In this document: positions 17,547-27,141 of the stretch, one piece after another
Position numbering within the stretch: position 1 is the first letter of the stretch
Layout of the letters: every line of letters begins with the position of its first letter
Source of the DNA: Flavobacteriales bacterium 33_180_T64
GTDB taxonomy: Bacteria; Bacteroidota; Bacteroidia; Flavobacteriales; Flavobacteriaceae
DNA length: 64,000 nt
Assembly (NCBI GenBank): GCA_002162685.1
Contig: MAAQ01000022.1
Coordinates: 1 to 64,000 of the forward strand
Direction of reading: 5' to 3'
Program-made: the position numbers and the translations under genes
Notes under the pieces: model-generated
The model's database searches: none
What the model was told of the DNA's origin: nothing
Seen by the model: only the letters and a program-made list of their open reading frames with translations

Positions 17547-20500
17547 TTATTTTAACATCGTTTTATTAACACTAACACTAATTTTATCAATTAAACCAGA
17601 GCGCGTAAACACTTCATTACTTATGTCTTTGTCTAGAGTTAAACTTTTAATATTTAAAATTGAACTATCTGCATAGGTTACAGTTATACTATTTTCATCG
17701 CCTATATTATATATTATTGGAACTTGACAATAGGTAAAAGCTAATGTGCCTTTTTCTAAATTGATGTCTTTCCAATTTTTATTAATATCTACATAGTTGT
17801 AGGTTTTTTTGTTTACTAAAAACTCATCTATTCTTAATAAGCTTGGGTTAAATGTCAATTGTCCAGCTTTAACAAATGCGCCCAACTCGCCTATACGTGA
17901 CAGAATATCTTCTTTTACTTGTCCGGTCATACCAGGCTGCTGCGCTCCTTTCCCGCCAGGTGTATGTGAATAAGGATCAGTTGGGAAAGCACCATATAGT
18001 TTTGGCGTTTTATGGGCGCCAATACCTGCATTGATTTCGTAATAATGTTCTAACAGTTTCCCAATCGTTTCATCATTTTCTTTATCGGTAATTGCTTTTA
18101 AACAGCTTTCTTGTACTGCTAATTGCAATTTTGAAACCATATGCCAATAAATAGAACCTAAACCTTCATAACCGTAAAAGGTTCCTGATCGTCCTGTAAA
18201 AGCTTTATGATTAAACACCTCTTCAAAAGTTTGAAGTAATTGTTCGGTTTCTTTTTGAGCAAGCGCTCTATATTTTGTATTGTCAAGACTAACTAAAGCT
18301 GCTTTAAGACTATTAGCATTATTAAAATTTCCATTGAAATGAAATGCACCATTAATATCCTTTGTAACAATTTGAGTATTGCCATCCTTAACTAATTGCT
18401 TTATTAATTCTGAATTTTCAATAGCTTTTTTTGGAATTGTATTCTTCACCATAAAGCGTGGTAATTCTTTATTTGGATACAACAAATAACTGTACTGATC
18501 TGCTCTAAACAACTTACTTTGTTTCATAGCATCAAGCACCTTAAGCGCTTCCAAAGAATTTAAATACCCAGAACTTAAAGTTGCAACCTGACCTTCAAGC
18601 ATTTCATCTAAATATGAAATAGAAATTTCAGACTCATTAACAACCGACATTAAATTATAAGCGTGATATAAATTATCATTTCGCTTGTTTGCATCAATCG
18701 TATGCTCTAAATAGTCTAATGTAGTTGTAATAAAACCCTGTAATGCTTTAAATGAAAGCTCTACTTTATTTCCTGAAAATGCTTTGTTATAAATTGTCGT
18801 TCTAAATAGACTTCCAGCTTCACCTAAACCGTCAAGAATAACTTTTCTATCTCGATCAGAAATTGCTCCAGGCAACAAGTTTTTATTGTCATCTAAAGTT
18901 TTGCTAATACTATTAAAAAAGATATATAACTCTTCTGAAATTGGAATACTTTCACCAGTTTTGTTTGGTACAATAGTTTTAAAGAACTCTAGGAAACGTC
19001 TTAAATAATTAAGTGTCACCATAGAAACACCATTTCCTACTAAAGCATTATTGGCATCATTCCATTCTGGTCTTTGCGTATTTAACCAAATTCCTCCTTC
19101 AGGAATAAAATTGGACACTTTTGCTAAAACAGTCGCTAATATTTTTTCAATAAAATTAACCTTACAAATAAAGAAGTTTTGATCTCTTAATAAAGCCCCA
19201 TCTGCGCCTAGCTCTAATCGCTTTTCACGAATTTTTTCATCTAAGGCTTCATCAAATTCGATGGTGTCTTTAGGGTTACTTAGTGTTTCTTGATAAGTTT
19301 TGATTTTATAAGGTACATTTGCGTACACAAATAAATCCTGATTAAAATAGCTCGTTAACTTACCAGGATTATGATTTTCAATAAATTCTAAAAACTTAAG
19401 CAAGTAAATAATTTGATGATCTCCCCAATATCCAATATATGACCAAGGATCATCTGGTTCTATAGTTTCCCAATCAAAACCGCTTTTTGTTACACGATAC
19501 GGATTATAGCCATCAAAAGTCGTTGCATTCAAGAATTTATGGATCATACTTTCTATAAACTCAGGATATGCATGTGCTAAAGCTTCCCAATTTTGGAAAA
19601 TATCACGCCAATTTCCTTCGTAATCCAAAATTTTAGAACCGTCAACTTCACTACGTGTATTGATTGAAAATTTATTCCATGGTCTACTAGGATCTCCATG
19701 TCGTCGACTAAACTTTAAAGGCATGTATTCTAAGCATAAACGTCTAAAGTTTTTATCATCGCTTTTGTAGGCTATAGCTTTTAATTCTGAAATTGAAAAT
19801 ACTTCAGGTAAGTTCTTTAAAATAGCATTAGCTTTTGAAAAAACTTTTACATTAGCCTTAGATAGATAGTTCGTGAAATCCCATTTTTCGATTGTATAAT
19901 TATCATCAAAAATTCCACCACGCATAATATTAAATAAGGTATTTGCAAAATGCCTAGTATCGTTTTGCTTGTCTGCTGTAAGTTGTATACCATCTGCAGA
20001 CGCATTAAGCTCTATTAAACGTTTTGTACCATTATCAATATCATTTTGAACCGCCTCTGCTAATTGCTTGTCATTATGTATTCGGTGTATAATTTCTGAA
20101 ATTGAGTTATGATCTTGATTTACATTACCAATTAACGCCCATTCGCTTTTTTCATTTGCAGGCAATTCGATATCAGTATTAATAAAATAAGCGCCTTTTT
20201 CAGCTCTAATATCTATTTCTTCTATAATATTATTTGTTCTTCGGAAATCTTGCAATTGAAGAGACGACAGTAAATACTTAGGATTTTCTAGACCAATAGA
20301 CCAGGCTATATTAGCTTTTAAAGCTTCGCTTGGTTCTGCTTTATCAACAATAATAGCGCTCAAAGCATAAATACCTAAACCAGCTTCTTTTTCAAGTTCA
20401 TTCTTTTTATAAGCATCTACAAGATTACTAACTCGGTTTTGAGTGTCTGATGGCACGCCATATGGTACAATATTCTGAAAACCATCGAGTATAGATATGC

Positions 20501-21023
20501 TGATTTTGGAAGTAGAATTATTTAACAATGTCGACTTTTTTACAAAGCCAAATTCGTCACTTGAATTCCATTGATATCGAAACGTTAATTTTAAATCATA
20601 ATTAACTTCTTCAAAAATCACTTTATTTCCGTAGGCGTTTTTATAAATATTTCTTGACGTCTGATATAAACCCTCTTGGCGAATTGAAAACGGTTCCCAT
20701 AGTTGTTTTGAATTGACCCAAAAGATAGACTTACTTCCTGTTATTTCAGCAGATTCTGTGATTTTATCATCAGTGTAATATGGGAAAAATGCAAACTCAC
20801 TATTTTGTCGCCCAGCAGATAAACCACCATTACTGGAAACGAACATCCAGTGATTAGAATCACTTACAATGCTCATAAAAAACGAACGCATCTCATCACA
20901 ATTAGAAATCTTAAAGTAAGATTCGTTATCAATCACCACCTGCTCCATTGATGTAACGCCCGTTAATGTTTCGTTTATACTTTTCTCTATCATAAGTGAC
21001 TCCGTAAACTTAGTATTCAACAT
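17547..21023 (-). CDS. Probable beta-1,3-glucan phosphorylase, GH149-like
   Basis: A 1158-aa cytoplasmic protein with no signal peptide. It opens with features of GH94-related phosphorylases (SSNGGLSAGRQNSEFAFFPYYTDDKI is recognisable near residues 63-88) and continues into a large (alpha/alpha)6-barrel region, with the acidic stretch RSEVDGSKILDYEGNWRD near 460, GYWGDHQII near 530 and a phosphate-site-like segment HTPGGKGAQQPGMTGQ near 1030. Length and architecture fit GH149 (about 1100 aa), established for Euglena and bacterial beta-1,3-oligoglucan phosphorylases; GH161 is the main alternative. It would convert imported beta-1,3-oligoglucosides and phosphate into glucose-1-phosphate, saving ATP. 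It lies inside the cluster, preceded by two hairpins in the 85-bp gap after the GH16 gene. Confidence 0.75.
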   Translation of the reverse strand: MLNTKFTESLMIEKSINETLTGVTSMEQVVIDNESYFKISNCDEMRSFFMSIVSDSNHWMFVSSNGGLSAGRQNSEFAFFPYYTDDKITESAEITGSKSIFWVNSKQLWEPFSIRQEGLYQTSRNIYKNAYGNKVIFEEVNYDLKLTFRYQWNSSDEFGFVKKSTLLNNSTSKISISILDGFQNIVPYGVPSDTQNRVSNLVDAYKKNELEKEAGLGIYALSAIIVDKAEPSEALKANIAWSIGLENPKYLLSSLQLQDFRRTNNIIEEIDIRAEKGAYFINTDIELPANEKSEWALIGNVNQDHNSISEIIHRIHNDKQLAEAVQNDIDNGTKRLIELNASADGIQLTADKQNDTRHFANTLFNIMRGGIFDDNYTIEKWDFTNYLSKANVKVFSKANAILKNLPEVFSISELKAIAYKSDDKNFRRLCLEYMPLKFSRRHGDPSRPWNKFSINTRSEVDGSKILDYEGNWRDIFQNWEALAHAYPEFIESMIHKFLNATTFDGYNPYRVTKSGFDWETIEPDDPWSYIGYWGDHQIIYLLKFLEFIENHNPGKLTSYFNQDLFVYANVPYKIKTYQETLSNPKDTIEFDEALDEKIREKRLELGADGALLRDQNFFICKVNFIEKILATVLAKVSNFIPEGGIWLNTQRPEWNDANNALVGNGVSMVTLNYLRRFLEFFKTIVPNKTGESIPISEELYIFFNSISKTLDDNKNLLPGAISDRDRKVILDGLGEAGSLFRTTIYNKAFSGNKVELSFKALQGFITTTLDYLEHTIDANKRNDNLYHAYNLMSVVNESEISISYLDEMLEGQVATLSSGYLNSLEALKVLDAMKQSKLFRADQYSYLLYPNKELPRFMVKNTIPKKAIENSELIKQLVKDGNTQIVTKDINGAFHFNGNFNNANSLKAALVSLDNTKYRALAQKETEQLLQTFEEVFNHKAFTGRSGTFYGYEGLGSIYWHMVSKLQLAVQESCLKAITDKENDETIGKLLEHYYEINAGIGAHKTPKLYGAFPTDPYSHTPGGKGAQQPGMTGQVKEDILSRIGELGAFVKAGQLTFNPSLLRIDEFLVNKKTYNYVDINKNWKDINLEKGTLAFTYCQVPIIYNIGDENSITVTYADSSILNIKSLTLDKDISNEVFTRSGLIDKISVSVNKTMLK

Positions 21024-21037
21024 GTTTTTATTTATAC

Positions 21038-21055
21038 TCTAAAGTAACCTTTAGA
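21038..21055 (-). other. Intercistronic hairpin next to the phosphorylase start
   Basis: A perfect 7-bp stem (TCTAAAG and CTTTAGA on the mRNA strand) with a GTTA loop, ending 14 bp upstream of the phosphorylase ATG. No U-run follows, so it is not a terminator. It may influence translation initiation or protect an mRNA 5' end. Confidence 0.5.
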
Positions 21056-21065
21056 TGTGTTTAGA

Positions 21066-21088
21066 AGGTCGAGTAATAGCCTCGACCT
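21066..21088 (-). other. Intercistronic hairpin after the GH16 gene
   Basis: A GC-rich 8-bp perfect stem (AGGTCGAG with CTCGACCT) around a 7-nt loop, 20 bp after the GH16 stop codon in the transcript. There is no U-run on the mRNA strand. It could block 3'-exonuclease decay and so stabilise the upstream (surface protein) part of the operon mRNA. Confidence 0.5.
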
Positions 21089-21108
21089 ATTAAGTTAATG
21101 TTATCAAT

Positions 21109-21939
21109 TTATTGATACACTCTTACGTAATCTACCAACATGGTTTGTGGAAATACAGTTGTATTATTTGGTGAACCTGGGTAGTCTCCACCTACTGCAA
21201 CATTCATAATAATATAAAATGGTTGATTAAACACCCATTCGCCAGTGACATCTTCTGGTGTGATTTGATTATACAACACATCATCTACATAATAATTAAT
21301 GTAATCTTCTCCCCATTCTATACCAAAAATGTGAAACCCTGTATCAAAGCGGTCATTTTCTAATTCATAAGATTTAGTGATACCTTCACTTGCAAAATAT
21401 CCTGGACCGTGAACGCTACCACTGACTAAAGTAGGTTCTTGTCCACGGTTTTCCATGATATCAATCTCACCGACTTGCGGCCAACTAACTTCAGAATTTG
21501 CTCCTAACATCCAAAATGCAGGCCAAAGTCCCTGTCCCCAAGGCAATTGAATTCTAGCTTCGATACGACCATATTTTTGCTCGAATAAATCTTTAGTTAA
21601 TAGTCTAGCAGACGTATAACCAGAACCTTCATATGATTCTTTAATGATGTTAAATTTTAGAACACCATCTTCAATATTGATATTCTCTGAACGATCGGTA
21701 TAATATTGCAGTTCATTATTTCCCCAACCATTACTACCTGTTCCTATATCATAACCCCAAACACTACTGTCTGGTGCTCCATCAATATCAAATTCTTGTG
21801 ATAATGTGAGATTATTATATGTGGTTACAGTTTGAGTTTCATCTGTTGAACAACTGATTGAAACCAGCAATACTATAGTAAGTAAAGACGTAAATAATAT
21901 CTTTAATGTTCCAATTTTATATTTATATGTAAAATTCAT
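21109..21939 (-). CDS. GH16-family endo-beta-1,3-glucanase (laminarinase) lipoprotein
   Basis: A 276-aa lipoprotein (lipobox SISC, Cys30). The GH16 beta-sandwich spans 45-276 and carries the family signature EIDIME, with nucleophile Glu158, Asp160 and acid/base Glu163. The extra residue (EIDIME rather than EIDIE) is typical of bacterial laminarinases of subfamily GH16_3, as are GNNELQYYTDR, LPWGQGLWPAFWMLG and the closing MLVDYVRVYQ. It should cut laminarin backbones at the cell surface, generating oligosaccharides for the rest of the pathway. It lies 30 bp downstream of the glycan-binding lipoprotein gene in the operon. Confidence 0.93.
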   Translation of the reverse strand: MNFTYKYKIGTLKILFTSLLTIVLLVSISCSTDETQTVTTYNNLTLSQEFDIDGAPDSSVWGYDIGTGSNGWGNNELQYYTDRSENINIEDGVLKFNIIKESYEGSGYTSARLLTKDLFEQKYGRIEARIQLPWGQGLWPAFWMLGANSEVSWPQVGEIDIMENRGQEPTLVSGSVHGPGYFASEGITKSYELENDRFDTGFHIFGIEWGEDYINYYVDDVLYNQITPEDVTGEWVFNQPFYIIMNVAVGGDYPGSPNNTTVFPQTMLVDYVRVYQ

Positions 21940-21969
21940 GATCTTAATTTTTAATTATACTTCTATATA

Positions 21970-23874
21970 TTAGTTATGAAAATACATGTTATCAATAAAC
22001 ACATCTGTAACCTCAAAAGGCTGACCCACTAGGATATATTGAGCCAAATTTGATTGTCCCGTTAATCCGATAAAATCGGTTAGAGGAATATCTAAACTCA
22101 CCCATTCGCCTTGGTTAGGGTTAGCGATACTAATTTCATACTCTGAATCATCACCACCACCAAAAGCATCATCTGGCCCAAAATCAACTAATTTCACATT
22201 AAATGTTGTAACATCTGGAGACCAGATATCTAAATGAAAATGCGTCATACTTGAAGCATCAATAGTAGCAGAGGTAGTTTCTATACCGACAAAACCAAGG
22301 TCTGTATATTTTTTTGCTGCTTGCCCATCAACCATTACATCCTCAAAAACTGTTGCTGCTGCAGACCAATCTGTTCGCCATGTATCTACAGTAACATTTG
22401 TATACGCATCGCTAAACATTGAAATCACATTTGCTGCTGGATCTGTTGGTGTAGGAGCTGCATTTCCTGGTGATGTTGGCACGCCCCAGAAATACACATT
22501 GTCTAAATAAAAATTTGTGAAATTAGTTCCATTGTTTTCATAAATAATAAGTCCTAGATTATTTTTATTAGCTATCGTAAGTGAAACATCAAAGCTACTC
22601 CAAGCGCCTTCAGTTAAATCGGAACTAACGAGTGTCGTAGACATATCAGAGTCATCGCCTCCACCTTCAACACCATCATTACCAAAATCTCTAATGGTAA
22701 TTTTTAATTGTGTTCCAGGATCTAATGTTTCAGGAATAAATACATCGAAATGAGCAAATGACATTTCAGAAGCATTTACAGTTGGATTAGAAAAACTAGT
22801 CCCAACAAAATTGAAATCCGTATAGTTTAGTACATTATCACCATTAACCACAAAATCATCAGAAAGTGTCGTTTGATATGGTTCCCAAAAACCATTATAA
22901 AAATCTACTGGGACATTCGTATAAGTATCACTAAAGATAGAAATTACGTTAGCTGAATCTTGAGTTGGAATTGGTGCTTGAGTAAAGTCTCCTAAGGAGA
23001 TAAGTGTTAATGAACCTTCAGCATCAACACCATCTAAAGTGGCAGTAATTATTGTAGTTCCTGCCGAAATTATCGTTATAACTCCTAATTCATCAATAGT
23101 GGCAACACTAGGATTAGAAGAGCTAAAAACAAAATAACTTGGTGCAGCAATTACTGTTACATCTTGACCTGAAGCCAAATTGAATGTTTCTGTCAACCCA
23201 GTTACACTAGCACTAGCACCAATAAAACTTTGTTGAACAAGATCTTCTCCATTAAGAATTGCTGGCCTTGGTTGCGCAACAGTGCCTAATTTTTCAAATT
23301 TAACTTCATCAAACCAAAATGAAAAACCAGTCCCATTTTCAGGTCCTTCAGCATACCAAAGCATACCGCGTTCTTGAGTTAACTTTGAAGGATCTGGTAT
23401 TGGTATGATATATTTTTTCCAATTAGTAGTTAATTGAATCGTTCCAGAAATTTGAGCTTGAAACTTATTTTCTCCAAAGTCTTGTCCGAAACCAATATCA
23501 TTGATTGTTCTTGCTTCAGATCCTTTTGCCCAAAAAGTTAAGGCATCAAAATCAGATAAATCTCTTCCGCTAGCTGTGCGAAAGATAGCACCAGAGTATG
23601 CTCCATCAGGATCTCCTACATTAGGCACATCAAATCTCATTGCCGCTGCACTTCCATCGTAAGTTGTTTCAGTATCTACTGTAAACGCTTCAAAAAATGA
23701 GTCTCCAAAAGGAAAGTAATCTAAGCCTGCACTAAAACCATCTATGAATATATCCCCATTTTGTGGAAAACCAGCTTCTACAGCATCATCTGAAATATCT
23801 CTATCACAACCTAATATAGCAATACATGCCAATAGGAATGTAATTTTTGAATTAATAAAATTTACGTTTTTCAT
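21970..23874 (-). CDS. Multidomain surface glycan-binding lipoprotein
   Basis: A 634-aa lipoprotein (lipobox ILGC, Cys23) without catalytic motifs. In order: a jelly-roll, CBM-like domain (about 30-200; DALTFWAKGSEARTINDIGFG, FWFDEVKFEKLG), a bacterial Ig-like BIG2 domain (about 205-290; SSNPSVATIDELGVITIISAG), and two repeats of a beta-sandwich (about 300-465 and 470-634), each starting with NVIS.FSD.YTNV and containing DFG.D...GGGDDS. The repeats match the second sandwich of the T9SS protein at 6.4-7.8 kb. The position between the outer-membrane fusion protein and the laminarinase suggests the role of SusE/F-like surface glycan-binding proteins. Laminarin as ligand is inferred from context. 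Only 11 bp separate it from the upstream gene. Confidence 0.83.
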   Translation of the reverse strand: MKNVNFINSKITFLLACIAILGCDRDISDDAVEAGFPQNGDIFIDGFSAGLDYFPFGDSFFEAFTVDTETTYDGSAAAMRFDVPNVGDPDGAYSGAIFRTASGRDLSDFDALTFWAKGSEARTINDIGFGQDFGENKFQAQISGTIQLTTNWKKYIIPIPDPSKLTQERGMLWYAEGPENGTGFSFWFDEVKFEKLGTVAQPRPAILNGEDLVQQSFIGASASVTGLTETFNLASGQDVTVIAAPSYFVFSSSNPSVATIDELGVITIISAGTTIITATLDGVDAEGSLTLISLGDFTQAPIPTQDSANVISIFSDTYTNVPVDFYNGFWEPYQTTLSDDFVVNGDNVLNYTDFNFVGTSFSNPTVNASEMSFAHFDVFIPETLDPGTQLKITIRDFGNDGVEGGGDDSDMSTTLVSSDLTEGAWSSFDVSLTIANKNNLGLIIYENNGTNFTNFYLDNVYFWGVPTSPGNAAPTPTDPAANVISMFSDAYTNVTVDTWRTDWSAAATVFEDVMVDGQAAKKYTDLGFVGIETTSATIDASSMTHFHLDIWSPDVTTFNVKLVDFGPDDAFGGGDDSEYEISIANPNQGEWVSLDIPLTDFIGLTGQSNLAQYILVGQPFEVTDVFIDNMYFHN

Positions 23875-23885
23875 TTTTCTATTTT

Positions 23886-26800
23886 TTACTTTCCAATATT
23901 AATATGTATATAGGTTCTAATTTCCCATTCGTTACCATCATCAAATCCAACAGTACTTACTGTTGGTTCTCCGAATTCTGGAGCTTGATTTGGAAGGTAG
24001 CGTGGTGAATACTCATTAAGAGATCTCCATGTACCACGTATTCCAATTTTTGTATTTGGTAAAACAAACCAATCTGGTTTTCCTAATGTTGTAGAGATGT
24101 CTAGCATTAACTGCACCGGATAAGTAAGGTTGAAATCTCTATGATAATCAAATGGTCCCCAGTCATTTATTTTAACCGATTGTGTGATTTTAAATTTTCT
24201 ATAAATAGCTCTAATATCACCACCAAAACGGTCAATTAAACGTGCATCACTACCATTAGCTTGCCCATTCCCAGCATAAAAATTAGCTATAAACCCTAAA
24301 TCTGGACTTACTTTTGATACAACCCTTGAATGCGCTTCCCATAAATCTTCAGCAGGCGCCGAATTAGGAAATGCAAACGACGTACGGTTACCTAAGAACC
24401 CAATCGCTGCATCCTGAGCTGTAGGGTGATGACGAAATACAAACCCTAAATTCATAGCAAATTTTGCGTCTTCTGCTCTATCATTATCCCATTCATACAT
24501 CCATGTTCCTGGTGTAGGATCATAGGTTAATAAAAATTCACCAGCTGTTGTTTCTCTATTTGCTCTTACAGCAAATGGATCATCTTGAATATTTCTAAGC
24601 CTTCCTGGAGCTTGAACATCATTAGGCATCGCATCTACAATTGGTTTTTGCCATAAAAAGTTAGGTGCTATTTGAAAATTACCAAATGAGTATGTAAATC
24701 CTGTTAAAACATTAGTTTGGTTTCCGCTACCACTATCTTTTAGTCTCCAACCTGTGAATGTTTTTGTATAATCTCCACCACCATTAGCAACTAATCCCAT
24801 GGCTGCACCTTGAGCGTACCAGTTAAATCGTCCTTTTTGATATGTTATTTTAGCTTTCCCTCCCCAATTATCATTTGAATTCACACGATCTACGAGAATA
24901 TTATAATTTCCTGTAGTTCCTCCATCAACAACTTGAAATGTTCTTCCGTTTAAAGGGTCACCTGCCCATATACCACCAATTTCAATACCTAGATTTCCAA
25001 ATTTTCTTTTAATATGTAGTGTTGCTCTTCTCGTTTTAGGCAATGGAACTGCAATTGAAGTGACAGCCTCACCTACATCGTCAATATCTTCATGATAAAC
25101 ACCTGTAACGTCATATTTTCCAATTGTACGACTATATTTTAATAGAACCGCTGGATTTGCTCCCCACCATAGTTGAGGTCCAAATGCTGCTTTTAAGCCT
25201 TTTAAACCTTTCTTACCATCAATTTCAATACCCATGGTTTCCCCATTATAAATATCTAAGTTCTCTCCATAATTTGCTTCTGGATATAACCCAAAGAAAT
25301 CACCTTCATAACCCCAATGGTAATGACCAGTTCTATAGAATCCTCTTAAATCAAAATCTTTAGCATTCCATTCAAACGACGCATTATAAACTTGAACACG
25401 GTTATTATCTGACAAATCAATAGTTCCATCTTCGGTTTCTACGGTTACACTTCTTCCTCTGTTTTCATAGAAAATTTCATCAATAGGGTTTTCTGCTACA
25501 TTTCCTAGCACATTAAAATTAACATTAGCACGCATATTAGAGGTTGGATTCCCTTCTACACCTATAAAATAAGATTGCATATGATCAAACCCGAGTTGAT
25601 TTGGGTACACATTTTCGTCTGGATTTGCAGTATCTGGTGTTGTAATTAATGATCCTCCAGTGTTGTATGTTGTAAACTCTGCTCTTAAATTGCTTAATCT
25701 AATTTTATTAGAACTGCCACCAGAAAGCGCTGCTTTGTCGCCTCTAGCTCTTAAGACAGCATCCATTAATTGAATATTCATAAAATGATTTCCAATAAAA
25801 TCCTGAGTGATTCCTTCATCATAAGGATTTAATTGATGAACTTCTTTAAGCGCATAATAAGCAGCACGAGGATACAAGTCATATAATCCACGTGCATTAG
25901 TTGGTCCTTTAGCACAGATTCCAAACCACTCTTCATTCATGTTATTTTCGTTGCCTTCTAAGTCTAAGCTATAACCTCCATTAGACCAAGACGCATTATT
26001 ATCATGTACATCTAAATTTTTAGTTTGCCCGAATTTCCACCAACCATCACTAAATTGAAATGTAAAACCACCTAAAGAATTTTCAGATTTTCCTAATCCA
26101 GCAGCATTCTCATAAATATCTTTCCAGTTATTTACCATATAATAGGCTTGAGATTTTTGGTCTTCTTGATTTTCTATCGCATTAAATGCATCTGCACCAA
26201 ACTCTGTAAATAGGATTGGCTTATTCAATTTTTCTTTTACTGTTTGAAAAGCATCTGTAAAAGTTGCTCCACGATACATATTTGTTCCAAAGATGTCTAT
26301 GTCTTTGCACTCTTCAGCAATAATATCTATAAATAGTACATCTCCATTACAAATAGCCATAGGGTGTGTGGTATCAATCGCTTTCATTGCAAGAACAGCC
26401 TCATTAAAAAGCTTATACATTGCTCTTGCTCTAACCGTTGATTTTCTATCTTCTAATGGTATATCTTCGGTTTCAGCTCCTCCCCAGAAAAGCCCATAAT
26501 TATTTTCGTTACCTAATAAAAACAATAAGAGTCCTGGAGTATTTTTATAGTCTTCAACCATTGTAGTTACTTCGGATAATAGCAACTCACGAGTAAGCTC
26601 ATCTGAATATTCTGTATTTGGAATCCATGCACCATTTAAAGTCAAACCATAACGACCAAATGAATGATTAAGCATTGTATAGATGCCATAATTTTCGTAG
26701 ATATACTGAATCCATTTTGGTTGAATGCCTGTATATTGTCTTATAACATTTACACCCATGTTTTTTAACAACCCCATTTCTGCATCGAGAGCCGCTTTAA

Positions 26801-27011
26801 TCGTGTCATCTGATTGTTTCCATAAGCTATATGAATAATTTGTGCCAATTGGAATATAATCCCAATTCATTCCATTAATCATAAAATCTTTCCCGTCAAC
26901 TTTTAATCTCATCCCCTCGCTACTGTTGTCAACAGAAACTTTATTTGCTTGTGCAAAAACTGAAAATGTTACTAAGAAAAGAAATAGTCCAAGAATATTA
27001 TTCTTCATCAT
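23886..27011 (-). CDS. Glycoside hydrolase (clan GH-A, GH2-like barrel) fused to an outer-membrane beta-barrel
   Basis: A 1041-aa protein with a signal peptide (SVFAQ, cleavage near residue 20). Residues 25-400 form a TIM barrel resembling the catalytic domain of GH2, with acid/base Glu169 in LLLFLLGNENN, nucleophile Glu270 in ILFTEFGADAF, and NGMNWDYIPIGTNYS at the entrance. The sandwich domains that precede a true GH2 barrel are missing. Residues from about 405 to the end alternate polar and hydrophobic residues in many amphipathic strands separated by short turns and long loops (ATLHIKRKFGNLGIEIGGIW, GGKAKITYQKGRFNWYAQGA, TNVLTGFTYSFGNFQIAPNF), closing with EWEIRTYIHINIGK, as in porins. 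It is the first gene of the glucan operon. Surface or periplasmic orientation of the barrel and exact substrate are not known. Confidence 0.82.
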   Translation of the reverse strand: MMKNNILGLFLFLVTFSVFAQANKVSVDNSSEGMRLKVDGKDFMINGMNWDYIPIGTNYSYSLWKQSDDTIKAALDAEMGLLKNMGVNVIRQYTGIQPKWIQYIYENYGIYTMLNHSFGRYGLTLNGAWIPNTEYSDELTRELLLSEVTTMVEDYKNTPGLLLFLLGNENNYGLFWGGAETEDIPLEDRKSTVRARAMYKLFNEAVLAMKAIDTTHPMAICNGDVLFIDIIAEECKDIDIFGTNMYRGATFTDAFQTVKEKLNKPILFTEFGADAFNAIENQEDQKSQAYYMVNNWKDIYENAAGLGKSENSLGGFTFQFSDGWWKFGQTKNLDVHDNNASWSNGGYSLDLEGNENNMNEEWFGICAKGPTNARGLYDLYPRAAYYALKEVHQLNPYDEGITQDFIGNHFMNIQLMDAVLRARGDKAALSGGSSNKIRLSNLRAEFTTYNTGGSLITTPDTANPDENVYPNQLGFDHMQSYFIGVEGNPTSNMRANVNFNVLGNVAENPIDEIFYENRGRSVTVETEDGTIDLSDNNRVQVYNASFEWNAKDFDLRGFYRTGHYHWGYEGDFFGLYPEANYGENLDIYNGETMGIEIDGKKGLKGLKAAFGPQLWWGANPAVLLKYSRTIGKYDVTGVYHEDIDDVGEAVTSIAVPLPKTRRATLHIKRKFGNLGIEIGGIWAGDPLNGRTFQVVDGGTTGNYNILVDRVNSNDNWGGKAKITYQKGRFNWYAQGAAMGLVANGGGDYTKTFTGWRLKDSGSGNQTNVLTGFTYSFGNFQIAPNFLWQKPIVDAMPNDVQAPGRLRNIQDDPFAVRANRETTAGEFLLTYDPTPGTWMYEWDNDRAEDAKFAMNLGFVFRHHPTAQDAAIGFLGNRTSFAFPNSAPAEDLWEAHSRVVSKVSPDLGFIANFYAGNGQANGSDARLIDRFGGDIRAIYRKFKITQSVKINDWGPFDYHRDFNLTYPVQLMLDISTTLGKPDWFVLPNTKIGIRGTWRSLNEYSPRYLPNQAPEFGEPTVSTVGFDDGNEWEIRTYIHINIGK

Positions 27012-27125
27012 TTAGTTATTTTTAATTAGTTATTTAAGGAAAGGATTACTAGGTTTTGATTAAATACCTAGATACTAGTGCTGTAAAAAAACAACTCCAA
27101 ACCTTTATTGGATACTTGAAAGTAA

Positions 27126-27141
27126 ATGTATACCTATACAT
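27126..27141. promoter_or_regulatory. Palindromic candidate operator ATGTATA-CC-TATACAT
   Basis: A perfect 7-bp inverted repeat around CC, about 115 bp upstream of the first operon gene. The minus strand reads TGTATAGGT within it, the same 9-mer found twice at 27295-27316 and once upstream of the T9SS gene at 7869-7877. Confidence 0.5.
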
